In this document: piece by piece, positions 36,424 through 45,416 of the stretch
How positions within the stretch are numbered: the first letter of the stretch is position 1
Layout: each line of letters starts with the position of its first letter
Assembly: GCF_900107235.1 (NCBI RefSeq)
Contig: NZ_FNPF01000005.1
Coordinates: 186,001 to 250,000, forward strand
Source of the DNA: Citreimonas salinaria
GTDB taxonomy: Bacteria; Pseudomonadota; Alphaproteobacteria; Rhodobacterales; Rhodobacteraceae
Length of the DNA: 64,000 nucleotides
Reading direction: 5' to 3'
Translations under genes and position numbers: made by a program
Notes under the pieces: generated by a model
Told to the model about the DNA's origin: nothing
Database searches by the model: none
The model's input: the letters and a program-made list of their open reading frames with translations, nothing else

Positions 36424-37591
36424 CGCAGATAAAAGCCTCCCACTGCACCATCATCTCTCTCCTCCGCTCAAGCAGGTCGCCCCGCCTATAGGCTGCCTCA
36501 GTCGCGTTCTTGATCGAATGCGCCAGAGCCATCTCGGCAAGCTCATTAGGGAACTGAGTCTCCTCGGCAACCCAGTCGCGGAACGCTGATCGGAAACCGT
36601 GCACCGTCACGTCAACCTCCATGCGGCGAAGAAGGTTTGTCATCGCCATGTTTGACATTGGCCGCTCGACCTTTTGGCCGGGGAATACGACGCCTTCCGT
36701 TCCTTGTTCTTGCAGCTTCCTGAGTATCGCCGAGCCCCGATCGGTGAGCGGGACGCGGTGCTCCCGCTTGGCCTTCATGCGCTCCGCTGGCACGGTCCAA
36801 ACGCCCGCCTCTAGGTCGAGCTCCGACCACGTCGCGTGCAGCACCTCGGATGTTCGCGCGGCTGTCAGGATCAGAAATTCCAGCGCCAGACGCGTGGTGT
36901 AGCCGCTGTCCTTTGAGCGGAGCTGGGTGATGAACTGGGGCACCTGCTGGTATGGCATTGCCTTGTGGTGGGTGACCTTGGCTGTTTGCTTGGGCAGGCC
37001 CCGGTCAACGCCGCTGACTGGGTTCTCTCCCGTGCGGAAGCCGGCGGCCTTAGCCCAGTCAAACACGGTGGCCATGCGCTGGCGAACACGCCGCGCCGTC
37101 TCGGCCTTCGTAAGCCAGATTGGCGACAGCACCCGCAGGATGTCGGCGGTCTCGACCGCGTTGACTGGTCGATCTCCGATCACCGGCACCGCATAGCTCT
37201 CCAGCGTGTTCACCCACTGCTGCGTATGTTTCGCATTCTTCCACGACGGGCGACTTTCCTCATGCACGCGCCGCACTGCCTCAGTGAAGGTGGGCACGAC
37301 CGTCTGCGCTTGGCGCCTTTCCTCGATTGGATCGCCGCCCTCCCGGGCGATCTTTCGATATCGAAGTGCCAGCTCGCGTGCTTCGACTAGGGATACGAGC
37401 GCGGCACTGCCAAGGCCCATGTCACGGCGACGCCCGCGCACCATGATGCGCAGCAGCCATCGCTTTGAGCCGCCTTTCTCGATAACAAGATGGAGGCCAT
37501 TGCCGTCGGCGTACCGCCCCGGTTCTTTCAGCTGACGCACCTTCACCGCCGTCAGTGCTTTGTCGGGGTGCCCACCGCGCGATTTCGGCAT
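36416..37591 (-). CDS. int: P4-type tyrosine integrase
   Basis: 391 aa. The N terminus (LTAVKVRQLKEPGRYADGNGLHL) is the DUF4102 arm-binding domain, then a SAM-like core-binding domain at about 100-190. The catalytic domain has R in LTAARTSEVLHATW, HRVPLT, H-x-x-R in VHGFRSAFRDW, H in LAHSI and the nucleophile Y in EAAYRRGD. All catalytic residues are present, so it should be active. It reads into the island from a point 164 bp inside attR. It presumably made the 16-bp tRNA-Ser duplications. Confidence 0.96.
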   Translation of the reverse strand: MPKSRGGHPDKALTAVKVRQLKEPGRYADGNGLHLVIEKGGSKRWLLRIMVRGRRRDMGLGSAALVSLVEARELALRYRKIAREGGDPIEERRQAQTVVPTFTEAVRRVHEESRPSWKNAKHTQQWVNTLESYAVPVIGDRPVNAVETADILRVLSPIWLTKAETARRVRQRMATVFDWAKAAGFRTGENPVSGVDRGLPKQTAKVTHHKAMPYQQVPQFITQLRSKDSGYTTRLALEFLILTAARTSEVLHATWSELDLEAGVWTVPAERMKAKREHRVPLTDRGSAILRKLQEQGTEGVVFPGQKVERPMSNMAMTNLLRRMEVDVTVHGFRSAFRDWVAEETQFPNELAEMALAHSIKNATEAAYRRGDLLERRREMMVQWEAFICDA

Positions 37592-37614
37592 TCGAACGTC
37601 GCTGCCTCACAACT

Positions 37615-37635
37615 AGCCCACATGCTAACCCACAT
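37615..37635. repeat. Candidate integrase arm-type sites, right end
   Basis: AGCCCACAT (37615-37623) and AACCCACAT (37627-37635), 12-bp period, between int and attR. They match the pair at 12303-12323 in core sequence and in spacing. Further right lie a tandem GGACAACC pair and a TCGAACG pair that could be extra protein sites. Confidence 0.55.
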
Positions 37636-37754
37636 TGTGAAGCGGCTGGTGGCGGATTACAATGGACAACCTCGGACAACCCGACTAGGGTAAGTGATTG
37701 AGGCAATTGCGTTATCGAACGTAGTCGTATCTTGTCGAACGCTGTCTCGGCTGA

Positions 37755-37770
37755 CTGTCTCTCCGCCACT
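37755..37770 (+). repeat. attR: 3' end of tRNA-Ser, direct repeat copy 2
   Basis: CTGTCTCTCCGCCACT, identical to 12232-12247 and in the same orientation. On the opposite strand it is also the last in-frame part of the older serine-recombinase remnant. Confidence 0.93.
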
Positions 37771-38577
37771 TGCGAACAAAAGTGGGCACTGCCGCAGGCA
37801 TACTTTTCTGGTCACTGATTGCCTGTCTCACGTTAGTTCTCCGGCCGCGAATTCGGATCTCGTTGGCGTCGATCTCGATGTTGTCGATGACGGCACGAAG
37901 ATATCCTTGGCGCGACTGAGTATCACCAGTGGTAAGCTTTTTCCGCATGAGATCGACGAAGTCGGAGATTTTTTCGGCGGCCACTTTCTCGTCTGGGGCA
38001 AGTTCAGCACGCGCCGTTTTTACGCCTTCTCTGAAATGTCGCGCTGCGCCCTCAGGTCGTCGAGGCGCTCGGCGAGTGTGGGGTCGGAACTTTCCATGAC
38101 GCCATCTTCGACCAACTGGAGTAGGCGGTTCAGTTTTGCCTTCGTGTCGCTCAAGTGGGCTTCGTGTTTCCCGAGGCTGTCGCTGGCTGCGGCGGCTCTG
38201 ACCGTCTGCCGCTCTTGCAGCTCATGAAGAAACGCTGCCATTCGGTCGTGGGTCAGCAGGTCTTCCATGATGGCGGCTAAGACCAGATCATCGGTCTCTC
38301 CCATCCGGACGCGACGCCCGCCGCATGTTCCCTTGCCTTGGCGCATGCGGCCACCGCAGGCGTAGTAGCGGTATTTTCCGCCCTTCCCGGTGCTGAGTAT
38401 CATGCCGCTGCCGCAGGTCGCACAGGTGGCGAGGCCACTCAGCAAAACGGGGCTGCTCACGGTTCTCGGCGAAACCTTCTTGGGATTCCGAGATTTTAGG
38501 GTGCGTTGGGTTCTGTCGAAGTCTTCGGCGGAGATGATCGCCGGCACGGAAATCAGAATGGGCTCCGAAGTTTCGGT
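37755..38577 (-). pseudogene. Large serine recombinase, C-terminal remnant
   Basis: The minus strand encodes the recombinase core end (TETSEPILISVPAI, AEDFDRTQRTL), a zinc ribbon (CATCGSGMI, YYACGG, GTCGG), a coiled-coil stretch and, after a one-base frameshift near 38019, a tail SRQGYLRAVIDNIEID ending VPTFVRKWRRD. The catalytic N-terminal domain is missing, so it is dead. The tail reads straight into the attR repeat. Family members end in this way when the gene runs into the 3' end of the tRNA they use, so it probably belonged to an earlier element in the same tRNA-Ser. Confidence 0.85.
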
Positions 38578-38579
38578 GT

Positions 38580-38735
38580 TCCGATTGCGCCGGCCTTGGA
38601 GCGATAGAACTCGATGTGATCCCGCACCACATCCTCGAACTGCGGGGGCAGACCAAGTTCGGCCGGCCAGATCGCCGCCTGGTCGGCCTTGAACACCGCC
38701 GTCGCCAGTTGCAGGTCCAACAGCCAGTTGTCCTT
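38580..38735 (-). pseudogene. pglZ: BREX PglZ fragment, inverted piece
   Basis: The minus strand reads GKDNWLLDLQLATAVF, then AELGLPPQFEDVVRDHIEFY, which matches the N-terminal region of PglZ, the alkaline-phosphatase-like core protein of BREX phage defence. It is about 52 codons, cut at both ends. On one side it abuts the serine-recombinase remnant (3 bp away). On the other it faces the second PglZ piece in opposite orientation. Confidence 0.65.
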
Positions 38736-38739
38736 CCCG

Positions 38740-39300
38740 GATCGAGACATTGAAGCGGCAGTTGCCGTCGTCCGCGCGACCAAGACGGACGTCTTGCGCC
38801 GCATGGTGGCCGTCTGTGCCGGAGCCGAAGGGGCACTGGACACTGTGATCGAGGCGCTGCTGGGCGAGTTGGCCGAGGGCAGTGACGACGCGCTGCGGCT
38901 GATGGAGCGCGCGAGGCTGACGGACTTCTTCTGGAAGCAGGTCGCGAACGCCTATGGCTACGTCTCGAATGAGCCGGATCTGGAAGACTTCGCGATCACT
39001 CTTTTCCAGTCCTGCTACTGCCGCGCACTGGGCGAGGACGGCAGGCTGAATGTCGAGGCGCTTCTGGTCTTCCGTCGCTGGAAGAACAACCGCCACGGGG
39101 CCGAAGCATTCGAAGCACTGAGCCGCAAATACCAGGAGATCCTGCATATTCCGGAAGATTTGCGGGATCGCGGCATCAAAGTCCTGCGCGGGATCGATTA
39201 TTTTGAAGAGATCGACCGGCACATCGTCTGGTCCCTGGTCGAGGAAATGTCGAGCCAGACCGTGACCGCCGCCGATGTCCTGATCGATATTTTCCAGGCG
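38740..39300 (+). pseudogene. pglZ: BREX PglZ fragment, second piece
   Basis: The plus strand reads LRRMVAVCAGAEGALDTVIEALL, FFWKQVANAYGYVSNEPDLEDF and LVFRRWKNNRHGAEAFEALS (quoted in parts). This is the part of PglZ that follows the piece at 38580-38735 in intact proteins. About 187 codons remain; the phosphatase domain is missing and the frame then runs on as antisense of the LysR gene. No other BREX gene is in the window. Confidence 0.7.
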
Positions 39301-39393
39301 CCTCTTCGTCGCGATGGGTTCAGCCTCAGTGATCGTCTACTCCGAGTTCTCGCCCCACGGGCAGCTGCGGGGGGAGCGCGGGGCGCTGATCGA

Positions 39394-40386
39394 TCACCGC
39401 GAGTTTTCTGCCCTCGCCCGTGCGCTGCGGGTCCTAGCGCGAAGCAGCGACAGAAAACGGTCGGTGGCCGGCGGATGCGTTGTGTCCGCACGAGACACGA
39501 TGCCGAAGTCCCGCACAGCAATCGACTCCGCGACCGGAAGGATAGCCAGACGGCTGCCAAGCGCGGCGCGCTGGATAAAGAATTGAGAGACAGCGTGCGC
39601 AATGGGTGCGATGGCGTTGGTGTCGTTGACCAGCGCCAGGGTAAAGAGCATCGACGTCGTGCTGACCACGCGCGGGGGCATCGGCAGGCCACGCTCCAGC
39701 AGGTGGTTCTCTGCGGTGCGCCGCAGCAGGCCTCCGGGCGGCTGCAGGATCCAGTCGAAGGCGAGGCAGTCGGCTAAGGTCGGCTGTTCCTTCCGCGTCA
39801 GCGGATGGTCGAGCCGGACGAGGAGGCTGATCGGCTCTGGCCCGATCACGTCCACGGCGAAGGGCCGTGCATCGGCCATGTCGGGTATGCGCCCGATGTA
39901 GAAATCCAGATCGTCGGCCAGCAGCGCCTCGGCCAGCCGGTCCGAGGTATCGACCTGTACCGTCACCTCGATGTCGGGATAGGTCAGCCGGACCTCGCGC
40001 AGGACCGGCAGCAGATGCTCGAGCGACGGCCCGGTGACGGAGCCGACGCGAACCTGGCCGCGCACGCCCCCCTTCAGCTCCGACACTGTCTGGTATGCCC
40101 GATCCAGCCCCTTGAGCGTCTCGCTCGCCTGCTCGGCCAGGATGCGCCCCGCCTCTGTGAGTTCGACCCCGCGCGGGTGGCGAACGTACAACGGCGTGCC
40201 GACCATCGCCTCGAGTTGCGCCATCAGCCGTGAGGCGGCCGGTTGCGTCATGCCAAGGCTTCGCGCCGCCGCGCCGATCTGCCCGTGCTCGCGCAGCGCC
40301 GCGAGCAGCCGGAGCTGGGGGAACTTCAACCCGCGCCTGACGAGGCCGTCGGCCGCGGCAATCTCTGGCAGGGCAGGTTCAGGCAT
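39394..40386 (-). CDS. gbpR: LysR-type regulator of sugar uptake (GbpR-like)
   Basis: 330 aa. The winged helix-turn-helix spans about 20-80 (LRLLAALREHGQIGAAARSL, MTQPAASRLMAQLE). It is followed by a periplasmic-binding-like effector domain (RGQVRVGSVTGPSLEHLLPVL). It is divergent from chvE, as GbpR is in Agrobacterium, where it controls the galactose/arabinose binding-protein gene in response to L-arabinose, D-galactose and D-fucose. The start at 40386 leaves 136 bp to chvE, room for its operator. The role as activator or repressor here is inferred. Confidence 0.85.
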   Translation of the reverse strand: MPEPALPEIAAADGLVRRGLKFPQLRLLAALREHGQIGAAARSLGMTQPAASRLMAQLEAMVGTPLYVRHPRGVELTEAGRILAEQASETLKGLDRAYQTVSELKGGVRGQVRVGSVTGPSLEHLLPVLREVRLTYPDIEVTVQVDTSDRLAEALLADDLDFYIGRIPDMADARPFAVDVIGPEPISLLVRLDHPLTRKEQPTLADCLAFDWILQPPGGLLRRTAENHLLERGLPMPPRVVSTTSMLFTLALVNDTNAIAPIAHAVSQFFIQRAALGSRLAILPVAESIAVRDFGIVSRADTTHPPATDRFLSLLRARTRSARARAENSR

Positions 40387-40522
40387 ATCAGTACCGGTAT
40401 ATCAGAAGGCCAAATCGGAATTTGTCGTATATTTCTGAATATCGCAATGGTGTAGCCGGGCCGACTGAACGGCTGGAGGAGAAGACGGGGCGCTGCTGCC
40501 CCGCGCCTTGTGGGAGGACATC
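40387..40522. promoter_or_regulatory. Divergent gbpR-chvE regulatory region
   Basis: An imperfect inverted repeat, ATATCAGAA (40399-40407) and TTCTGAATAT (40433-40442), flanks an AT-rich core. Another ATATCAG/CGGTATATC element overlaps the gbpR start. These are candidate LysR-type binding sites controlling both genes. GGGAGGA at 40512-40518 is the chvE ribosome-binding site. Confidence 0.5.
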
Positions 40523-41587
40523 ATGACACTGACGCGACGCGCCCTCGGCGCCACCGCGCTTGCTGCGCTTCTGGCACTGCCAGCTTACGCCCAGGACAAG
40601 GGCACCATCGGCATCGCAATGCCCACCAAATCGTCCGCGCGCTGGATAGCCGACGGCGAGAACATGGTGCAGCAGTTCGAGGCGGCCGGCTACGAGAGCG
40701 ACCTGCAATATGCCGAGGACGACATCCCCAACCAGCTTGCGCAGATCGAGAACATGATCACCAAGGGCGTGGACGCGCTGGTGATCGCCGCGATCGACGG
40801 CACCACCCTGACCAACGCGCTGGCCAATGCCGCGGCGATGGACATCCCGGTGGTCGCGTACGACCGGCTGATCCGCGACTCCGGCGACGTGGACTATTAC
40901 GCGACCTTCGACAACTTTCAGGTGGGCGTCCAGCAGGCGAACACGCTCGTGGACGGTCTGGAAGAGCGCTTCCCGGACCAGGAGAGCTGGAACGTCGAGC
41001 TGTTCGGCGGCTCGCCCGACGACAACAACGCGTATTTCTTCTACGATGGCGCGATGAGCGTGCTGCAGCCGATGATCGACGCGGGCAAGATCCAGATCGT
41101 CTCGGGGCAGAGCGGCATGGATACCGTCGGCACGCTGCGCTGGGACGGTTCGGTCGCGCAGGCACGGATGGATAACCTGCTGTCCGCGAACTATACCGAC
41201 CGCCAGGTTCACGGCGTCCTGTCGCCCTATGACGGCCTGTCGATCGGCATCATCTCCTCGCTCAAGGGCGTGGGTTATGGGTCCGGCGACATGGCGATGC
41301 CCATCGTCACCGGTCAGGATGCAGAGATCCCGTCGATCAAGGCGATCATCCGCGGCGACCAGTACTCGACGATCTTCAAGGACACGCGCGAGCTGGCGAA
41401 GGTGACGGTCGGCATGGTCGACGCGCTGCTTCAGGGCGGCGAGCCGCAGATCAACGACACCGAGACCTACGACAACGGCGTGAAGGTGGTTCCGTCCTAC
41501 CTGCTCGAGCCGATGCCTGTGACCGCCGAGAACTGGGAAGAGGTGCTGTTGGGCTCCAACTACTACACGAGGGACCAGATCGAGTGA
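40523..41587 (+). CDS. chvE: ChvE-type multiple-sugar-binding protein
   Basis: 354 aa. Signal peptide [23 protein letters not shown], then a periplasmic binding protein of the ribose/galactose class starting [49 protein letters not shown] and [14 protein letters not shown] are ChvE/XylF signatures. ChvE binds L-arabinose, D-galactose, D-glucose and related pyranoses and can also feed chemotaxis. The ATG at 40523 follows GGGAGGAC; an upstream TTG at 40508 would add five residues before the signal peptide and is rejected. First gene of the arabinose/galactose operon. Confidence 0.94.
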   Translation: MTLTRRALGATALAALLALPAYAQDKGTIGIAMPTKSSARWIADGENMVQQFEAAGYESDLQYAEDDIPNQLAQIENMITKGVDALVIAAIDGTTLTNALANAAAMDIPVVAYDRLIRDSGDVDYYATFDNFQVGVQQANTLVDGLEERFPDQESWNVELFGGSPDDNNAYFFYDGAMSVLQPMIDAGKIQIVSGQSGMDTVGTLRWDGSVAQARMDNLLSANYTDRQVHGVLSPYDGLSIGIISSLKGVGYGSGDMAMPIVTGQDAEIPSIKAIIRGDQYSTIFKDTRELAKVTVGMVDALLQGGEPQINDTETYDNGVKVVPSYLLEPMPVTAENWEEVLLGSNYYTRDQIE

Positions 41588-41597
41588 CCTCCCCGAT

Positions 41598-41650
41598 GGC
41601 GGCGCGCATTCGCGCCGCCTGACCGGGCCCCCGGCCGCCAGGCCGGGGGC
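41598..41650 (+). terminator. Two hairpins after chvE
   Basis: GGCGGCGCG/CGCGCCGCC (41598-41619, CATT loop) and GCCCCCGGCC/GGCCGGGGGC (41627-41650, GCCA loop), with no T run. They most likely protect the chvE mRNA and reduce read-through, so that the binding protein is made in excess over the membrane parts. Confidence 0.65.
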
Positions 41651-41677
41651 TGACCGAGAATTCGAGGGAGAGACGAG

Positions 41678-43213
41678 ATGGCGACCCTGCTCGAGATGCG
41701 GGACATCACCAAGGAATTTCCGGGAGTGAAGGCGCTCGACCAAGTGAATCTCAAGGTCGAGGAAGGCGAGATTCATGCGCTGGTCGGCGAGAACGGCGCG
41801 GGAAAGTCGACGTTGATGAAGGTCCTGTCGGGGGTCTATCCGCACGGCTCCTATGACGGCGACATTCTCTTCGACGGTGAGGTCCAGCACTTCCGCAACA
41901 TCCGCGACAGCGAAACCCGCGGCATCATCATCATTCATCAGGAACTCGCGCTGATCCCCCTTCTCTCGGTGGCCGAGAACATCTTTCTCGGCAACGAGCG
42001 CGCACGGGGCGGCGTCATCGACTGGCGTGAGACGGAGCGCCGCGCCAGACAGCTTCTGGACCGCGTCGGCCTCAACGAAAGCGCCAGGGCGATCGTCGCC
42101 GACCTGGGCCTGGGCAAGCAGCAGATGGTCGAGATCGCGAAGGCGCTGTCGAAGGACGTGCGCCTGCTGATCCTGGACGAGCCGACCTCGTCCCTGAACG
42201 AGCAGGACAGCGCGAAGCTGCTGGCGCTGCTCAAGGAATTCCGCCGGCAGGGCGTCACCTCGATCCTGATCAGCCACAAGCTGAACGAGATCAGCCAGGT
42301 CGCCGACACGATCACCGTGCTGCGCGACGGCTCGGCCGTGGCCCGGCTCGACTGCAGCGACGGCATCAGCGAGGATGACATCATCCGCGACATGGTGGGC
42401 CGCGCGCTGGACGACCGCTATCCGCCGCGAAAGCCGCGGATCAAGGACGAGATCGCGATGGAGGTGTCGGACTGGACGGTCCACCACCCCGTGCAGACCG
42501 AGCGCGCCGTGGTCCGCAACGTGTCGTTCCACGTCCGCCGCGGCGAGGTTCTGGGCATCGCCGGTCTGATGGGCGCCGGTCGGACGGAACTGGCCATGAG
42601 CCTCTTCGGGCGCTCCTGGGGGCGCGACATCTCGGGAACGGCAAGGATCAACGGCACGGTGGCCGATCTGTCCACGGTGCGCTCGGCGATCAACGCCGGG
42701 CTGGCCTATGCGACGGAGGACCGGAAGACCTACGGCCTCGTCCTCGACGACTCGATCCGGAGCAACGTGCCGCTGGCCAAACTCGACGCGATCGCCGACG
42801 GCATGGTCGTGAACCGCCGGCGCGAGGCCGAGGTGGCCGAGCGCTACCGCGACAGGCTTGCCATCAAGTCGAGCTCGATCGAGCAGGAGACGGTGAACCT
42901 GTCGGGCGGCAACCAGCAGAAGGTCGTGCTGTCCAAGTGGCTTTTCGCCGATCCTGACATCCTGATCCTCGACGAGCCGACGCGCGGCATCGACGTCGGC
43001 GCGAAATACGAAATCTACACGGTGATCCGCGATCTCGCCGCAGCCGGCAAGTCGATCATCGTCATCTCGTCGGAAATGCCCGAACTGCTCGGCATCACCG
43101 ACCGTCTTTACGTCATGAACGAGGGCCGCTTCGTCGCCGAAATGGCGACCGCCGAGGCGAGCCAGGAGAAAATCATGGCCTGCATCATCAGATCGGGAGA
43201 GCGACAGCAATGA
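41678..43213 (+). CDS. gguA: Sugar ABC transporter ATPase
   Basis: 511-aa double ATPase of the XylG/MglA/GguA type. Domain 1 has GENGAGKST and LDEPTSSL. Domain 2 has a degenerate P loop (GLMGAGRTE), a canonical LSGGNQQK signature and LDEPTRGID. Asymmetric domains of this kind are normal in the family. It powers import of sugars delivered by ChvE. Its last codons overlap gguB by 4 bp. Confidence 0.95.
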   Translation: MATLLEMRDITKEFPGVKALDQVNLKVEEGEIHALVGENGAGKSTLMKVLSGVYPHGSYDGDILFDGEVQHFRNIRDSETRGIIIIHQELALIPLLSVAENIFLGNERARGGVIDWRETERRARQLLDRVGLNESARAIVADLGLGKQQMVEIAKALSKDVRLLILDEPTSSLNEQDSAKLLALLKEFRRQGVTSILISHKLNEISQVADTITVLRDGSAVARLDCSDGISEDDIIRDMVGRALDDRYPPRKPRIKDEIAMEVSDWTVHHPVQTERAVVRNVSFHVRRGEVLGIAGLMGAGRTELAMSLFGRSWGRDISGTARINGTVADLSTVRSAINAGLAYATEDRKTYGLVLDDSIRSNVPLAKLDAIADGMVVNRRREAEVAERYRDRLAIKSSSIEQETVNLSGGNQQKVVLSKWLFADPDILILDEPTRGIDVGAKYEIYTVIRDLAAAGKSIIVISSEMPELLGITDRLYVMNEGRFVAEMATAEASQEKIMACIIRSGERQQ

Positions 43214-44418
43214 GCCATGTCGTCGACAGCACTGCGGAAAAGCCCGCCGGGGAACAGGCGCGCGCAAGCTGGCGCTTCCTCAAGAACCATCTGCGTGAAT
43301 ACGGCATCCTCTTCGCGCTCATCGCCATCATGGCGTTCTTCCAGATCGCGACGGGCGGCATCCTGCTGAAGCCGGTCAACCTGACCAACCTGGTGCTGCA
43401 GAACTCCTACATCGTCATCATGGCGATCGGGATGCTGCTGGTGATCGTCGCCGGCCATATCGACCTTTCCGTCGGCTCGGTGCTGGGTTTCACGGGAGCG
43501 CTTGCAGCGGTGATGATCGTCAACTGGGACGTCCACTACCTCATCGCGGGCGCGCTCTGCCTCGTGGTGGGGGCCTTAATCGGCGCAGCGCAGGGATTCT
43601 GGGTGGCCTATTTCCGCATCCCGTCCTTCATCGTGACGCTGGCGGGGATGCTGGTCTTCAAGGGCCTTACCCTGTGGCTGCTCGCCGGTCAGTCGGTCGG
43701 TCCGCTGCCTCCGCAGTTCCAGCTCATCGCGTCAGGTTTCGTACCGGACCTTTTCGCGATGGAGGGCTTCAACCTGATGTCCTTCCTGATCGGTCTTGCC
43801 GTCGCGACCGGTCTCGTTTTGCTCGCGCTGCGCACCCGCGTCGCGCAGGCCAAGACGGGCACGCTAGAAGAACCGTTCGCCTTCTTTGCCGCGAAGACCG
43901 CGATCATCTTCATCGGGATCTCGTGGATGAGCTGGCTGATGGCCGATTTCCGTGGCCTGCCCAACGTCTTCATCGTCATGGCGCTGCTGATCGCGGTCTA
44001 TTCCTTCGTTACCAGCCGAACCACGACCGGACGGCGCATCTACGCGATCGGCGGCAACGAGAAGGCGGCGACCCTGTCGGGCATCAATTCGAAGCGGCTG
44101 GTCTTCCTGACCTTCGCCAACATGGGGATGCTTGCAGCCCTAGCGGGGCTCGTCTTCGCCGCGCGGCTCAACACCGCCACGCCGAAGGCCGGTGCGACGT
44201 TCGAGCTTGACGTGATCGCGGCGGTGTTCATCGGCGGCGCCTCGATGGCCGGCGGCGTCGGAACGGTGGTCGGCGCGGTCGTGGGGGCCTTCATCATGGG
44301 CGTGATGAACAACGGCATGTCCATTCTCGGCATCGGGATCGACTACCAGCAGGTGATCAAGGGCCTCGTCCTGCTCGCCGCGGTGATCTTCGACGTCATG
44401 AACAAGAAGAAAGGCTGA
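43210..44418 (+). CDS. gguB: Sugar ABC transporter permease
   Basis: 402 aa with about ten membrane segments, of the XylH/GguB class (longer than the roughly 320-aa RbsC type). [19 protein letters not shown] is the permease signature; [16 protein letters not shown] is the conserved cytoplasmic loop that contacts the ATPase. The ATG overlaps the gguA stop. Six bases separate its stop from the next gene. Confidence 0.95.
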   Translation: MSHVVDSTAEKPAGEQARASWRFLKNHLREYGILFALIAIMAFFQIATGGILLKPVNLTNLVLQNSYIVIMAIGMLLVIVAGHIDLSVGSVLGFTGALAAVMIVNWDVHYLIAGALCLVVGALIGAAQGFWVAYFRIPSFIVTLAGMLVFKGLTLWLLAGQSVGPLPPQFQLIASGFVPDLFAMEGFNLMSFLIGLAVATGLVLLALRTRVAQAKTGTLEEPFAFFAAKTAIIFIGISWMSWLMADFRGLPNVFIVMALLIAVYSFVTSRTTTGRRIYAIGGNEKAATLSGINSKRLVFLTFANMGMLAALAGLVFAARLNTATPKAGATFELDVIAAVFIGGASMAGGVGTVVGAVVGAFIMGVMNNGMSILGIGIDYQQVIKGLVLLAAVIFDVMNKKKG

Positions 44419-44423
44419 CCCAA

Positions 44424-45416
44424 GTGCTGATTTCCCAATACACCGACGCCTCCGGTCGCCCGCAGGTCGTGGCCCGCGAAGGATCCGAAGCCTATGACGT
44501 CAGGTCGGACCGTCCGCTTTACGACCTGGCGATCGAGGCCGCAGAGGCGGGCACGTCGATCCGCGACCACGTCCTGGACCTGGGGCTGAACGGCGCGGTC
44601 GACCTGGAAGGGCTTTTGTCCGAGGGCCGGCTGCTGCCGCCGATCCTGCATCCCGACCCGGCGCACCTGCACCTGACCGGGACAGGCCTGACGCATCTCG
44701 GCTCCGCCTCCACGCGCGCCTCGATGCACGCGAAGAAGCCCGAGGACGAGACCGACTCGATGCGCATGTTCCGCTTGGGGGTCGAGGGCGGGAAGCCCGT
44801 CAACGGTCTGGCGGGCGTGCAGCCGGAGTGGTTCTACAAGGGCTCCGGCGCCGCGCTGGTGGCGCCCGGCGCGGCACTCGCAAGCCCCGCCTTCGCGCTG
44901 GATGGCGGCGAAGAGCCCGAGATCGCGGGGATCTACGTCATCGGCCGCGACGGAACCCCCTTCCGCGTCGGCTTTGCCTTGGCCAACGAGTTCTCGGACC
45001 ACGTGACCGAGCGGCAGAACTACCTCTACCTCGCGCATTCCAAGCTGCGCCCGTGCTCCTTCGGACCGGAACTGCTGGTGGGCGACCTGCCGCAAAGCGT
45101 CGAGGGCGTCAGCCGCATCCGCCGCGGCGGCGAGGTCGTCTTCGAGAAGCCCTTCCTGTCAGGCGAGGCGAACATGTCCCACTCGATCCGCAACCTCGAA
45201 CACCATCACTTCAAGTACGCGCTGTTCCGCCAGCCCGGCGACGTGCATGTCCACATGTTCGGCACCGCGACGCTGTCCTTCGCCGACGGCGTGCGCCCAG
45301 AGGACGGCGACCAGTTCGAAATCGAGGCCGCCCCCTTCGGCCTGCCGCTGCGCAACGCGCTGTCGCACCGCCCCGCAAGCGGCGCCGCGGCGATGACCGA
45401 GATCCGGGTGCTCTGA
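44424..45416 (+). CDS. gguC: GguC/AraD1-family fumarylacetoacetase-like enzyme
   Basis: 330 aa from a GTG start. The family has a fumarylacetoacetase-like fold and is found next to chvE-gguAB and to arabonate dehydratases. GKPVNGLAGVQPEWFYKG, ALANEFSDHVTERQNYLYLAHSK and HFGTA-like C-terminal strands are characteristic (quoted in parts). Because no DHDPS-type AraD is in the operon, it is the best candidate for 2-keto-3-deoxy-L-arabonate dehydratase, making ketoglutaric semialdehyde. This is inferred from context. The stop overlaps the next start by one base (TGATG). Confidence 0.8.
   Translation: MLISQYTDASGRPQVVAREGSEAYDVRSDRPLYDLAIEAAEAGTSIRDHVLDLGLNGAVDLEGLLSEGRLLPPILHPDPAHLHLTGTGLTHLGSASTRASMHAKKPEDETDSMRMFRLGVEGGKPVNGLAGVQPEWFYKGSGAALVAPGAALASPAFALDGGEEPEIAGIYVIGRDGTPFRVGFALANEFSDHVTERQNYLYLAHSKLRPCSFGPELLVGDLPQSVEGVSRIRRGGEVVFEKPFLSGEANMSHSIRNLEHHHFKYALFRQPGDVHVHMFGTATLSFADGVRPEDGDQFEIEAAPFGLPLRNALSHRPASGAAAMTEIRVL

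Larger units (their letters stand above)
12248..37770. mobile_element. 25.5-kb genomic island integrated at tRNA-Ser(CGA)
   Basis: The island runs from the tRNA end to the second copy of the 16-bp repeat. It encodes a P4-type tyrosine integrase next to the right end, an AlpA-like regulator and a HUH-like protein. The cargo is largely defence-like or unknown. Codon use and base composition shift visibly at the borders: AT-rich genes such as the TIR-TPR gene lie inside, GC-rich genes outside. No conjugation genes are visible, so it is an integrative element that would need helper transfer, or a partly decayed one. Confidence 0.9.

Noticed and set aside
38580-39300. Functional BREX locus
   Set aside because: Only two broken, oppositely oriented pieces of pglZ exist; no brxA/B/C, pglX or brxL is in the window.
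38689-39777. A single 362-aa gene on the plus strand
   Set aside because: Only codons up to about 39300 resemble PglZ; the remainder is antisense to the LysR gene, so it is a fused pseudogene reading.
40388-43267. Minus-strand frame of 959 codons across chvE-gguA
   Set aside because: It is rich in D, H, R and V as expected from the reverse complement of GC-rich coding DNA. The plus strand holds clear ABC transporter genes.
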